Source of the DNA: Paludibacter sp.
GTDB taxonomy: Bacteria; Bacteroidota; Bacteroidia; Bacteroidales; Paludibacteraceae
Reading direction: 5' to 3'
Assembly (NCBI GenBank): GCA_028710895.1
Contig: JAQTTH010000002.1
Coordinates: 323,605 to 387,604, forward strand
DNA length: 64,000 nucleotides
The notes under the pieces were generated by a model. It ran no database searches, had not been told where the DNA came from, and was given only the letters and a program-made list of their open reading frames with translations. Made by a program: the position numbers and the translations under genes. This document shows positions 1 through 8,734 of the stretch, in pieces. How positions within the stretch are numbered: the stretch's first letter is position 1; each line of letters starts with the position of its first letter.

Positions 1-934
1 TTATGGACTTGGACTTTTTGCTGTACTGTGTTTTTTGTCGCTTATAAACGATATATTGACCATTTTCAAGCCGTTTGATATTATCAGGTGTAAGGTTCGC
101 CATATCCACAAAACTCATTCCATAGCAATAATATGAAAAAAGGAATACTAAGCGGGCAAATTGTACCGGTTCTTTTAATGGAATATCTGATTTTACTTTA
201 GTCAGGTAATCAGTCGGTAAATATCGTTTCTCGGTTTCTTCTTCGAGCTTAGCCACTTCAAAACCTCCTTTGCCGAATGGGTAGGTGGAACGATTTGCTT
301 CCTTGGCCTGTATTGCCAGATTGAGAATAGAGCGCAATTGTTTCATATAGCCTCTGCGGCTATTGCCACAACAACCCTTGCGCTGTACTATCTTGGTTGT
401 TCCATTCTTATATTTGTAAATGGACTCACGTGGGGTTTGAAGGAAAGCATCAAAATCCTGCACGTACTTAATATCAACTTCAGGAAACAAACGCTTTTCA
501 AACTTTTTGTCAAAGATTTCGAGCATCCTCAATGCTATTTCATAACTACGAGCATTACCCTGATGTCCAGTATTTTTCAAAGTTTGTATGTGGTTTTCGA
601 AAAAAGGCTTAACTTTGCCCTTCTTAGAACGATTGAGGAAAGCTTCTTCGAACTGATTTAGTGTCCAGTCGATTTTGTTGCGGTCGAATTCATCTATGAC
701 ATCCTTTGCTTTTAGAAACTGGCTGTTGATGTACGCATTGTTTTTCTCATAATCAGGATTGACACGTTTGTCTTTCTTGAATTGAGAAAACTCTTCGTTC
801 CATTGGTCGGGAACAGCTGAGAGATTTAGACTGATGAATTTTCTTACCCGGTCTTTGGTAATTCTCAAAACAATCGGGTGTTCACCACTCTTTAAAGTGG
901 TGCTTTTGTAAAGGATAATTGAAATGTATTTCAT
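1..934 (-). CDS. Tyrosine recombinase (integrase), 3' end outside window
   Basis: This is a site-specific tyrosine recombinase of the Bacteroidota type. The open frame starts at the ATG at 934 (MKYISIILYK) and stays open for 311 codons to the window edge, so the C-terminus with the catalytic His and Tyr is not visible. The N-terminal part resembles the arm-binding domain (RITKDRVRKFISLNL, then QWNEEF near residue 45). The middle resembles the SAM-like core-binding domain (YEIALRMLEIFDKKF). The start of the catalytic domain is recognisable by the motif GMSFVDMANL, which in this family occupies the position where other tyrosine recombinases have Arg I. Most homologues I know read RGM at this point; here it is YGM. 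Such genes usually mark integrative elements or invertible loci. I see no attachment site in the window, and the element, if any, probably extends to the left. Confidence 0.85.
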   Translation of the reverse strand, partial: MKYISIILYKSTTLKSGEHPIVLRITKDRVRKFISLNLSAVPDQWNEEFSQFKKDKRVNPDYEKNNAYINSQFLKAKDVIDEFDRNKIDWTLNQFEEAFLNRSKKGKVKPFFENHIQTLKNTGHQGNARSYEIALRMLEIFDKKFEKRLFPEVDIKYVQDFDAFLQTPRESIYKYKNGTTKIVQRKGCCGNSRRGYMKQLRSILNLAIQAKEANRSTYPFGKGGFEVAKLEEETEKRYLPTDYLTKVKSDIPLKEPVQFARLVFLFSYYCYGMSFVDMANLTPDNIKRLENGQYIVYKRQKTQYSKKSKSI

Positions 935-1228
935 ACTTACGTTACTCTTTACGTTACACAAACATTACACATTTGATAAAACTTAAGCGAAAAGTATCAA
1001 ATAAGTATGTTTGTTAGGCGTTGATTAATAAGTACAAAGATACATAAATACAAGTAATTACCAAAATATAAGTAATGGAATATACACTTCTAAAGGGGAT
1101 GTTAGATTACTATCGTCTCTGCAGAATAAATTTCAATTTGCAAATTTGTCAAAGTAGAATTAAGTAATGGTAAGGATACGATGTATTGCTTTTATATCAG
1201 TATTATAAGTAACCGTTGTAACTTCAAG

Positions 1229-1242
1229 TCCCCTTTAGGGGA
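1229..1242. repeat. Extragenic palindrome TCCCC-TTTA-GGGGA
   Basis: A perfect 5-bp inverted repeat with a TTTA loop, followed by ATTTAGGGG, a second GGGG block. Sequences of this kind recur between genes in many Bacteroidota genomes. It lies between two genes on the same strand and lacks a T-run, so it is more likely an extragenic repeat than a terminator. Confidence 0.5.
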
Positions 1243-1346
1243 TTTAGGGGTAGTTCTCAGTTAATTCTTATTCCTTAATTAAATCAATTTGGAACTGATT
1301 TTAGTCATGCTTGCATGACTGATAAGATAGTAGTTGAATGAAAATC

Positions 1347-1364
1347 ATCCCGATTAATCGGGAT
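1347..1364. repeat. 18-bp perfect palindrome ATCCCGATTAATCGGGAT
   Basis: A perfect palindrome about 50 bases downstream of the end of the hybrid sensor gene. There is no T-run, so terminator function is not supported. It could be an extragenic palindromic repeat or a protein-binding site. Confidence 0.5.
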
Positions 1365-1416
1365 TTAAATCCGTCTTATAATCCGTTATATTAGCTAAAA
1401 TCCGCGTTCCATTCTC

Positions 1417-4400
1417 TTATTCCTTAAATTTTAAATTCCGTACATATTCGCTGGGTGTCATTTTATATACCTCATTAAAGCAGGCCGTAAAGTAGGAGGG
1501 CGAATTAAATCCAACATCGTAGCATACCTCCGAGATATTCTTACCCGGAACAGATAAAAGTTCGTACGCTTTTTTGAGCCGTATGTTGCGTATAAATTCG
1601 CCGGTACTCTGATCGGTTAGTGCTTTTACTTTGCGGTGTAGTCCCATTCGGCTTATGCCCAGTTCTGCTGCCAGTGCATCGCCATTGAACTCCGTTTCTG
1701 CCATTTTATTCAATATGATGGATATCGTTTTTTGCAGAAACAGTACATCGGTCGATTCCTGATTTGGCTCCGCTTTTTGCGCTTCTCCCAGCGACAACCT
1801 GCGGCTAAAACGCTCCCGTAGCAGTTCACGTGTTTCAATAAGCTTTGCCACCCGTATCATCAGATGATTCGGATGGAAGGGTTTGGTAATGTAAGCGTCG
1901 GCGCCAATGCTCAGACCCTCTATTTTGTTTTCGATATCCGATTTGGCTGTTAGCAGCACGATAGGGATGTGGTCGGTTTCAATCGAGCTTTTCAGATGTT
2001 TACACATGGCTATTCCGTCCATTTCGGGCATCATTAGGTCGCTAATGATAAGGTCAAAGTCGTGCAGACTAATCATGTCAAGTCCGGCAACTCCGTTTTC
2101 GGCTTCGTCTATAATGTAGTCAGCGTCCAGAATACTGTGAATATAACTCCGGATATCCTCATTATCTTCTACTATCAGGATGCGTTTGCGGTGTTCTTTC
2201 GCGGTTTTGGCTGGTTGATTTTCATACACTTCAGTAGCATTGTCAGTTGAAGCCCCGGTTTCGTTGTCCGACTGCATTTCTTCCTCTTCCATGAGTTCAT
2301 GGCTTAAATAGGCACTCTTATCTATGGGAAGTGTTATCGTGAATGTTGTTTTTAGGTTTGGTGTGCTTTCCACTTCAATTGTTCCGTGGTGCAACTCAAC
2401 CAGGTTTTTGGTCAGATGCAATCCGATACCCGTTCCCTCCTGTATGCTGCTTTGCTCACTTCCCTGATAAAACCTGTCGAACACATAATCAATCTCATCG
2501 GGTTGTATGCCTTTGCCATTGTTCGATACGACCAGATGAACCACGCGGTGACCCTGCACATCGGTATCGGTACTGAGCGCTACATGAATATTCCCGTAGT
2601 CGGGCGTAAATTTAAAGGCATTCGAAAGCAGATTAAACAGCAATTTATTCAAAAACTCCGGATCAAACCAGGCCGGCAACACCTCTTCTTCGTACACAAA
2701 GTCGAGTTGTATGTTTTTCTGAACCCGCAATTCGTCGAACGAAAGTAGTATCTCGTTGATGGCTCCAACCAGGTCCTGCTGCCGAACCTTCAGCTTCATT
2801 TGTCCCCGTTCGGCTTTCCTGAAATCGAGCAACTGATTCACCATGTTCAACAGTCGTTTGGCATTTCGGAGCATCAGTTTCAAATGCGCTTTCTTGTCTT
2901 CGGCCACCTCATCCTGATGCATTTTTTCCAGCGGACTGATTATTAAGGTCAGCGGGGTACGGAATTCGTGCGATATATTGGTGAAAAACTGTAGTTTTTC
3001 CTGATGCAGCTCTTCTTCCTTTTCCCTTTTTGCACGCTCTATTTTCAAATGATTCGAAGTCCGCACGCGGATGGTTGCATATTGCCACACAAAATAGATA
3101 ACTCCGGATATCAGCAACAGGTAACAGATATAAGCCCACCACGTACGCCAGAAAGGCGGTTTAATAAGTATCTGTATGGATTGTATATTGGTGTCGCTCC
3201 ACACATTGTCGGGGCTCGACGCCTTCACTTTGAAACAATACTCACCGGGACTCAGGTTTCGCAGGGTCACAGTGTTCTGATTGCCAATGTTGTTCCATCG
3301 ATTGTCAGTCCCTTCCACTATGTAGGAATAGTTTATTTTCTGGGTGGCATTGTAATTAATGCCCGTAAACTCTATTGTAAAAATGGATTGGTCGTAATTG
3401 AGCTCTATGCGTTTACACAAGGTGATGTTTTCCTGCAGCGGCGAATGTTTTTTCGGGTCATTCGACGGGTTTACAACCGTATTGGACACCAGCAGTTTGG
3501 TGAAGACCACCTGCGGACATTTATCGTTTTTGTCCACAAGCAGGGGATCAAAAATATTGATTCCGCCAAACCCGCCAAAAGCCATCCGTCCATCGGCCAG
3601 TTTAATGGCACTTTTACCTGCCAGTTTCAGCGCCTGTACACCATCCTGCGTGTTGTAGTTTTGTATCTCGCCGGTTTTGGCAATCAACCGGGATATCCCC
3701 CTGTTCGTTCCCAGCCAGATTCTGCCTTTCGGGTCGCGCAGCAACGAACTGATGTAATTACTGGCCAGTCCGTTTGCTTCGGTATAGGTTCTCGATTTTT
3801 TCGTTTTATAATCGTAAACCGATAATCCATTGCCCGAGGTGGCAATCCAGATGCTGTCTTTATACACAAGTATGTCCGGAACTATTCGGGCATCAAATGG
3901 CAGCGCATTATTTCGCAAGGCATTTGTTTTCGGATTATACGACAGCACATAGCCGCCATAAGTCCCCAGCCAGAGTACCCCATCCGGGGTCTCGGCTATA
4001 CTCAGAATGGTTGTCAGCTTGCCGGGTATGTTTATCCGGATAAACCGGTTGTTAGCCTTGTCGTATTTTGCCAGTCCGTTATTGGTACCTATCCACAGCG
4101 TTTTATCCCTCGCTTCAAAAATGCAGGTAATCTCATTATCGGGCAATGAGTTTTCAGACTCACCTTTTCTGAAAACCTCTATCTGCGTGCTGTTCTTTTT
4201 CTTTCTCAGCAGCCCGTTTTTATAAGTGCCAAACCACAGGTTCTCGTCAGCATCCATAGCCACCACTTTAAAATACCTGCCGTATTTCTTTTCATCCATG
4301 GGGTAGCGCGACAGGTCACCGCTTTGCATATTCATTGTATAAACACCACTTCCGTCAATGCCTATCCATAAATTCCCTTTTCTGTCCTGACACAACGATG

Positions 4401-5514
4401 CCACCGAATAGTTGGGTAAATCAGTCGCCTCGCCCGGATTGTGTTTTATCAGCTTGAATTTGGGCGAAGCTGCCCCCAGCATAGTCACGCCGCCCCAGGC
4501 GGTACCCACCCAGATATTGTTGTCGCGGTCGACAAACAGGGCATTTATATAAGCACAATCCGGATTGGATGCCGACCTTTGTTGCAGGATGGTTTGGTAC
4601 GGAAATTTCTCGGTAAGCGAAAAGCTGCGGGCATCAAAGCTCATTAAAAAAAGCTCTGTACCTATCCATATCTTGCCGTTCCGATCCTCGCGGATAGCGC
4701 CAATGGATGTTTCGCTCAGGCTCTGCGGGCAATTAATTCGTTCGGGTACCTGCTTTGTTTCGTTGAACAGGAAGCAGCCTTCCGACGTGCCAAACCATAT
4801 TCTCCTGAAATGATCCTGGTAAATGGTGCGGATGGTCGATGCATTCTCCGGCAGCCTGTATTTCTGTAACTTTCGGGTCTCCTGGTTATAGCAGTATATT
4901 CCATCGTGCTGTGTCCCTATCCACAGTCTTTTATTATCATCTTCCAGTACACTCACCACATTCACAGGTTGCGCTATCCCCGCCGTTACCGGCAGTTGCA
5001 GTTTGTAGAACTTCCCCGTACCGTTGTCGAAATAATTGATGGCATCGCCGTAGGTGCCAATCCACACCCTGTTTTTGTCCACTCCCTGCGCCAGGCAGGT
5101 AATGTCGTTGTACACAAGTTTCAGGGGCTTTGTGTCTTTACGAACCTGAATTACGCTATCTGTTTTGTAATCGTAAATATTCAGTCCGTTGGGTGTGCCG
5201 GCCCATATATTGCCGTCCGGTGCCAGCAACATGGTTTGCGCGTAGTTGTGCGAAAGGGCATACCGCCCCTTGTTTATAGCAAATGGAGTGAAGTTTTTCC
5301 CGTCGAACCGGTTCAGTCCCTCTTCGGTCGAAATCCAGATTAAACCGTGCCTGTCCTGCAAAATACCAAAAATAGTGTTGCTCGACAAGCCCTGCTCAGT
5401 GGAATATTTATGTACAAAATTCGATTCGTTTTTTTGGGCTGCCAACGGCGAGTGTAGCAGGAAAAGCAGTAGGGTGGAGGATATTATGTTGGCAAAAATG
5501 CGATGTGTGTTCAT
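1417..5514 (-). CDS. Hybrid two-component system sensor/response regulator (HTCS)
   Basis: A one-protein signalling system of the kind that controls carbohydrate loci in Bacteroidota. It has a signal peptide (residues 1-26), then a large periplasmic sensor made of two-component-regulator propeller repeats (recurrent IWIGT/LWIGT motifs, about residues 40-660). A Y_Y_Y domain follows (about 725-785), then one membrane segment (about 790-812). The HisKA domain carries the phospho-acceptor His849 in NISHEFRTPL, and the HATPase domain carries N965 and the boxes NNGKGI and GTGIGLHL. The receiver domain (about 1108-1225) has phospho-acceptor Asp1159 in SDLMMPEMDG. The C-terminal AraC-type DNA-binding domain spans about 1259-1365. 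All key residues are present, so it should be functional. Its target is not obvious: the nearest susC is more than 11 kb away, behind its own SusR-type regulator. It may control genes left of the window. Confidence 0.95.
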   Translation of the reverse strand: MNTHRIFANIISSTLLLFLLHSPLAAQKNESNFVHKYSTEQGLSSNTIFGILQDRHGLIWISTEEGLNRFDGKNFTPFAINKGRYALSHNYAQTMLLAPDGNIWAGTPNGLNIYDYKTDSVIQVRKDTKPLKLVYNDITCLAQGVDKNRVWIGTYGDAINYFDNGTGKFYKLQLPVTAGIAQPVNVVSVLEDDNKRLWIGTQHDGIYCYNQETRKLQKYRLPENASTIRTIYQDHFRRIWFGTSEGCFLFNETKQVPERINCPQSLSETSIGAIREDRNGKIWIGTELFLMSFDARSFSLTEKFPYQTILQQRSASNPDCAYINALFVDRDNNIWVGTAWGGVTMLGAASPKFKLIKHNPGEATDLPNYSVASLCQDRKGNLWIGIDGSGVYTMNMQSGDLSRYPMDEKKYGRYFKVVAMDADENLWFGTYKNGLLRKKKNSTQIEVFRKGESENSLPDNEITCIFEARDKTLWIGTNNGLAKYDKANNRFIRINIPGKLTTILSIAETPDGVLWLGTYGGYVLSYNPKTNALRNNALPFDARIVPDILVYKDSIWIATSGNGLSVYDYKTKKSRTYTEANGLASNYISSLLRDPKGRIWLGTNRGISRLIAKTGEIQNYNTQDGVQALKLAGKSAIKLADGRMAFGGFGGINIFDPLLVDKNDKCPQVVFTKLLVSNTVVNPSNDPKKHSPLQENITLCKRIELNYDQSIFTIEFTGINYNATQKINYSYIVEGTDNRWNNIGNQNTVTLRNLSPGEYCFKVKASSPDNVWSDTNIQSIQILIKPPFWRTWWAYICYLLLISGVIYFVWQYATIRVRTSNHLKIERAKREKEEELHQEKLQFFTNISHEFRTPLTLIISPLEKMHQDEVAEDKKAHLKLMLRNAKRLLNMVNQLLDFRKAERGQMKLKVRQQDLVGAINEILLSFDELRVQKNIQLDFVYEEEVLPAWFDPEFLNKLLFNLLSNAFKFTPDYGNIHVALSTDTDVQGHRVVHLVVSNNGKGIQPDEIDYVFDRFYQGSEQSSIQEGTGIGLHLTKNLVELHHGTIEVESTPNLKTTFTITLPIDKSAYLSHELMEEEEMQSDNETGASTDNATEVYENQPAKTAKEHRKRILIVEDNEDIRSYIHSILDADYIIDEAENGVAGLDMISLHDFDLIISDLMMPEMDGIAMCKHLKSSIETDHIPIVLLTAKSDIENKIEGLSIGADAYITKPFHPNHLMIRVAKLIETRELLRERFSRRLSLGEAQKAEPNQESTDVLFLQKTISIILNKMAETEFNGDALAAELGISRMGLHRKVKALTDQSTGEFIRNIRLKKAYELLSVPGKNISEVCYDVGFNSPSYFTACFNEVYKMTPSEYVRNLKFKE

Positions 5515-5675
5515 ACGGTAGTATTAGTTACACAAAGAAAAGTATTTCGGCTTATATAACCAAAATCTACTGCGAATATATTGCCCGATGATAATATAGC
5601 AACAACATGTTACAATAGTGCCAGAAATCTTTCGGCCATCACGACCCACATCACGCTGTTTTGTCCCCTCTTACT

Positions 5676-5695
5676 CCCTCTCCATGAGGAGAGGG
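5676..5695. repeat. Extragenic stem-loop CCCTCTCC-ATGA-GGAGAGGG
   Basis: A perfect 8-bp stem with a 4-base loop sits in the 246-base gap between the 201-aa gene and the HTCS gene, inside a G/C-rich tract that ends in GGGGTGAGG. It resembles extragenic repeats scattered through Bacteroidota genomes. There is no T-run, so it is probably a repeat rather than an intrinsic terminator. Confidence 0.5.
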
Positions 5696-5760
5696 TCGGG
5701 GTGAGGTCTGGGGGACGAGCGTAGCGGAGGGGATTCCTGGTTTTTCTCTTTTCCCCGCAA

Positions 5761-6366
5761 TCACAATACCCCTATTTTCAGGTACAGCGTTACTTCATCC
5801 TCCGTCAATCCGCTTTTTTGCATATCAATTTCCAGATGCATGTTCGCCATCAGGTAATCGTATAGTTTTAAACGCTCGTACAGGGTGTAAAACTCCAACT
5901 CATCTTCCGTACCTGCAGCACCGAAAATTTTATCATAGTTTCGTATACCCGTGCATTTCTGCGTTTGTGCAATATCCGAATAAAGCAGGAATTCAATAAA
6001 ATCGCGTAGCTTATAATTGTAGTACAGCCCAGCATCCAATAGGTCGGGAGCACTGAATTGCTTTTGAGCAGGCACATACGCTTCAAAACTTGTTATCTTT
6101 TTCAGAAAAACATCCAATCCCAAATCAGCCAGTATAAGCGGAAAAACACTATCCACATACATTAAATTCCGTTGCTGTTGTATGTTCACAAAACGCTGAA
6201 ACAACAATTGGTGCTTCAGCCTGAAATCAGATAATTCAGTAACATGATAGCAATCGTTTATTCTGTAAACGATACCATATTCTGCCAGCTCCATTTTCTT
6301 TAAATGCACGAACCTTGTGTCAGACTCGTAGGTGGCTTGTACGTTGGGATTATAAAATGAACACAT
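5761..6366 (-). CDS. Hypothetical protein, partner of the DUF2075 helicase
   Basis: I do not recognise this 201-aa protein. It has no signal peptide and no membrane segment, so it should be cytoplasmic. It is mixed alpha/beta and rich in aromatic residues, with helical stretches such as YKLRDFIEFLLYSD and ELEFYTLYERLKLYDYL. No catalytic motif stands out. Its ATG lies only 4 bases after the stop codon of the DUF2075 helicase gene, which argues for translational coupling and a shared role. The pairing with a nuclease-helicase beside an integrase suggests an accessory, perhaps defence-related, function; this is inference from context only. Confidence 0.75.
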   Translation of the reverse strand: MCSFYNPNVQATYESDTRFVHLKKMELAEYGIVYRINDCYHVTELSDFRLKHQLLFQRFVNIQQQRNLMYVDSVFPLILADLGLDVFLKKITSFEAYVPAQKQFSAPDLLDAGLYYNYKLRDFIEFLLYSDIAQTQKCTGIRNYDKIFGAAGTEDELEFYTLYERLKLYDYLMANMHLEIDMQKSGLTEDEVTLYLKIGVL

Positions 6367-6370
6367 AAAA

Positions 6371-8347
6371 TTAAATTACGGGGATACCTATTTCTTTCAA
6401 ATATTCAAAAGTAGTATCATAATACTCAGACTTTCTTGTGTGATCCTCGGCGTTGCCTTCAGGAACTACAATCACCATTCCTTGACGAGCTCTGGTCAAC
6501 AAAACCCTGTAAGCATTTTTCAAATACAATTTCCGTTCTTCTTTATTGATATTTTGCCACTTATTTCCAACAAAAGAATATGTTTTCCAGCCGTCATTCG
6601 AATATCTAAAATCACCGTCCCAAGTCACACATGCCCAATCCAATTCCAATCCTTGAACTTGAAATTCTGTTGCAACATCTTCCAAATAATATGAAGAACG
6701 AACATCGTCTTTTTGACCAAGGAACCAATGTACTGGGTCTGTTTGTACACGTACATCCATTGCTAGTGGCTTTAACCGATATGCCTGAGAAGAAACTACG
6801 ATTCCATATCTTTCTGACCCTCTTGCTTTCTCACGTAACCATTTTTTTGCTGTTTCAACATTTCTGGTCAAAACAATTGGATAATTACTTGATATGTTTG
6901 ATAATGTCTCCTTTGCCTTATTAGTGTTAATGTCTAAAATCTGCTTTACAAAAAGAGACACATTCTCTGCACGGTAAGAACGCATCGAAACCGATAGATG
7001 TAAATTCGAATCATATTTAGCCACACAGGAGCCTTCTATTTCCGCAATTGCTTCTACAGCATTATATTCACTGTCGGTCAAATTAGGCGAAATACAAACT
7101 TCCCATTGTGGAAATGAATTTTTAATCGCATAAAGCCATTCCGAAATACCAGCTTCTCCGGTATTTATTTCTTGACCACCACCAACTAAGCAAACAATAA
7201 CAGCCCAATCTTTATGTCTATCAAGGCAAGAAATCAGATATTCTGGTTCGGAATAATCAAAATCAGGTTGATTTTTTTTCCTACGCATAAAATTGACAGT
7301 CTGCTCTTTATTCCAAGCACGTTGAGCTTCATCAAATATCGCAACATGGTCGTACGGTGCAGTATGGTCGATTAAATATGCATCTCTGTAATGGTGAATA
7401 ATTTGAATAAATGCTTTTACACCTTCACGAGCAGTACTTTTTGTTATCTTATTTCCTTTGTCCTTTTCTTGCTGTACTTTATCTCTAGTTAAAGCTTCTT
7501 GAAGAATAGCCACAAGTGGTCCATTCCCAGATAAGAATACGCTTGTTGTGGCTTGTTCCTTATCCAAATGTTTTGTCGCAATATCTAGTCCAACTAGTGT
7601 TTTCCCTGCTCCTGGAACTCCTGTCACAAAGCAAATAACTTTCTTATTTTCCGCTTGAGCATATTCAATTATTTGTGAAACAGAATTGGTTGTGTCCGTA
7701 AGATTTTTCGCATCTGCATCTCTTCTTGTAATTTCATCAACCGAGTGATTTTTATACATAGAAACAGCTGCTTCAATAATCGTTGGAGTCGGAGAATAAC
7801 TACCGTTAATATATTCGTCACCGTCAATATTTGAATCATTTGCCAGATTTAGAAGACAAAGCCTAATTACCTCGCCAATATTTATTTTATTTGCTTTTAG
7901 GGGTTTTATTAATTGGTCTTCATGCGATGTCTCTATAATCTGTATGGCTGAATCCTTTGCCTCTGTTGCTATCAAAATGGGAACTAAAACTGCACTATGA
8001 CTTGGTTTATGAAAGTTTTTCAGGTCAAGAGCATAATCCCAAACTTGATCATAATTTGCGTTAAGGTATTCCATCTCCCCAACCTTGAATTCAATTACAA
8101 AAACAATATTCTTGATAATCAAAATACAATCAACACGCTTTCCCATTCGTGGAATTGAAAACTCAAAATAAATCATTCCATTCAATCCAACAAGAGATTT
8201 TTTGAGTATCTCAATTTGTTGTTTCCAAGATTTATTCTGATTCATATTTGAATCAAATTGATTCGCAAGAGTAATTGAACCAATAATTTCTTCAGTATTT
8301 TTTTGAAAGAAATTATTTATTGTATCACCAAAATAGTAGTTGAGCAT
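6371..8347 (-). CDS. PD-(D/E)XK nuclease-DUF2075 (Schlafen-type) helicase
   Basis: A 658-aa cytoplasmic protein. The first 110 residues look like a PD-(D/E)XK nuclease-like domain: E62 and D73 in FEFSIPRMGKRVDC, then E86 and K88 in VIEFKVGE. The remainder is a DUF2075 helicase-like ATPase. Walker A is GVPGAGKT (residues 243-250) and Walker B is AIFDEAQRAW (D339/E340). The family signatures FLSGNGPLV and GGGQEINTGEAGISEWL are present, as is the C-terminal FQVQGLELDWACV and RVLLTRARQGMVI, which contains the arginine-rich motif VI. Related proteins occur in defence islands, but the substrate here is unknown. The gene has its own promoter with a palindrome near the start site and is followed after 4 bases by the 201-aa partner gene. 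Confidence 0.88.
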   Translation of the reverse strand: MLNYYFGDTINNFFQKNTEEIIGSITLANQFDSNMNQNKSWKQQIEILKKSLVGLNGMIYFEFSIPRMGKRVDCILIIKNIVFVIEFKVGEMEYLNANYDQVWDYALDLKNFHKPSHSAVLVPILIATEAKDSAIQIIETSHEDQLIKPLKANKINIGEVIRLCLLNLANDSNIDGDEYINGSYSPTPTIIEAAVSMYKNHSVDEITRRDADAKNLTDTTNSVSQIIEYAQAENKKVICFVTGVPGAGKTLVGLDIATKHLDKEQATTSVFLSGNGPLVAILQEALTRDKVQQEKDKGNKITKSTAREGVKAFIQIIHHYRDAYLIDHTAPYDHVAIFDEAQRAWNKEQTVNFMRRKKNQPDFDYSEPEYLISCLDRHKDWAVIVCLVGGGQEINTGEAGISEWLYAIKNSFPQWEVCISPNLTDSEYNAVEAIAEIEGSCVAKYDSNLHLSVSMRSYRAENVSLFVKQILDINTNKAKETLSNISSNYPIVLTRNVETAKKWLREKARGSERYGIVVSSQAYRLKPLAMDVRVQTDPVHWFLGQKDDVRSSYYLEDVATEFQVQGLELDWACVTWDGDFRYSNDGWKTYSFVGNKWQNINKEERKLYLKNAYRVLLTRARQGMVIVVPEGNAEDHTRKSEYYDTTFEYLKEIGIPVI

Positions 8348-8353
8348 GCGTAT

Positions 8354-8411
8354 AGTTTTGATTCAAATTATTTGATTTCACAAAACTACATATTCGTTTT
8401 CACATTTACAA
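8354..8411 (-). promoter_or_regulatory. Promoter with nested palindromes upstream of the DUF2075 operon
   Basis: On the minus strand a -7 box TAGTTTTG (8381-8388) matches TAnnTTTG, with a TTG (8409-8411) 20 bases upstream as the -33 element. Between the -7 box and the ATG at 8347 lies TCAAAT-T-ATTTGA (8363-8375), a perfect inverted repeat. It is framed by an outer inverted repeat, AGTTTTG (8354-8360) and CAAAACT (8381-8387). This placement over the expected start site is typical of a repressor site. No repressor gene is evident nearby. Confidence 0.55.
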
Positions 8412-8600
8412 CATTCACATAATTATTTTAAAAAATACCCACAAAGGTATTCAACCTTTAATGGCAATTCAAAGACTATAAGTAACACAATGTTATAAAA
8501 TAAAAGAGAGGCATCTTTTTAATGTTGCCACTTTTATAAATTGAACTTTAGTACTCAAAATTCAGCCTATCCTACAAAAGTATTTACCCTCAACCCTGAC

Positions 8601-8700
8601 AGTTGCAGAAAGTTTCCGGAATCGTCTCACAAAAATTGGAGAGTTGCAGAAAGTTTCCGCAACTGTCTCCTGAAAATCAGAAAGCTCCCGCAATCTGCGG
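8601..8700. repeat. Imperfect tandem repeat, period about 41 bp
   Basis: The 18-mer AGTTGCAGAAAGTTTCCG occurs at 8601 and again at 8642. It is followed in both copies by a ten-base stretch ending in GTCTC (GAATCGTCTC and CAACTGTCTC). A third, decayed copy (CAGAAAGCTCCCGCAATCT) follows near 8679. Within the second copy GTTGC...GCAAC is also an inverted repeat. The function is unknown. Confidence 0.6.
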
Positions 8701-8734
8701 CAGCTATAAAACTAATTTATCATTACTGCAGCTT

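Larger units (their letters stand above)
935..1416. other. Intergenic region without a gene
   Basis: About 480 bases separate the integrase start from the end of the two-component sensor gene. No credible open frame is visible on either strand. The stretch holds two short inverted repeats, listed separately at 1229-1242 and 1347-1364, and is otherwise AT-rich. The integrase promoter should lie in the first 100 bases, but I see no clear TAnnTTTG box. Confidence 0.6.

Noticed and set aside
338-661. 107-codon plus-strand frame opposite the integrase
   Set aside because: It is fully antisense to a recognisable integrase reading frame.
3004-3825. 273-codon plus-strand frame inside the HTCS gene
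   Set aside because: It is the complementary reading of the propeller domain, which has clear repeat motifs on the minus strand.
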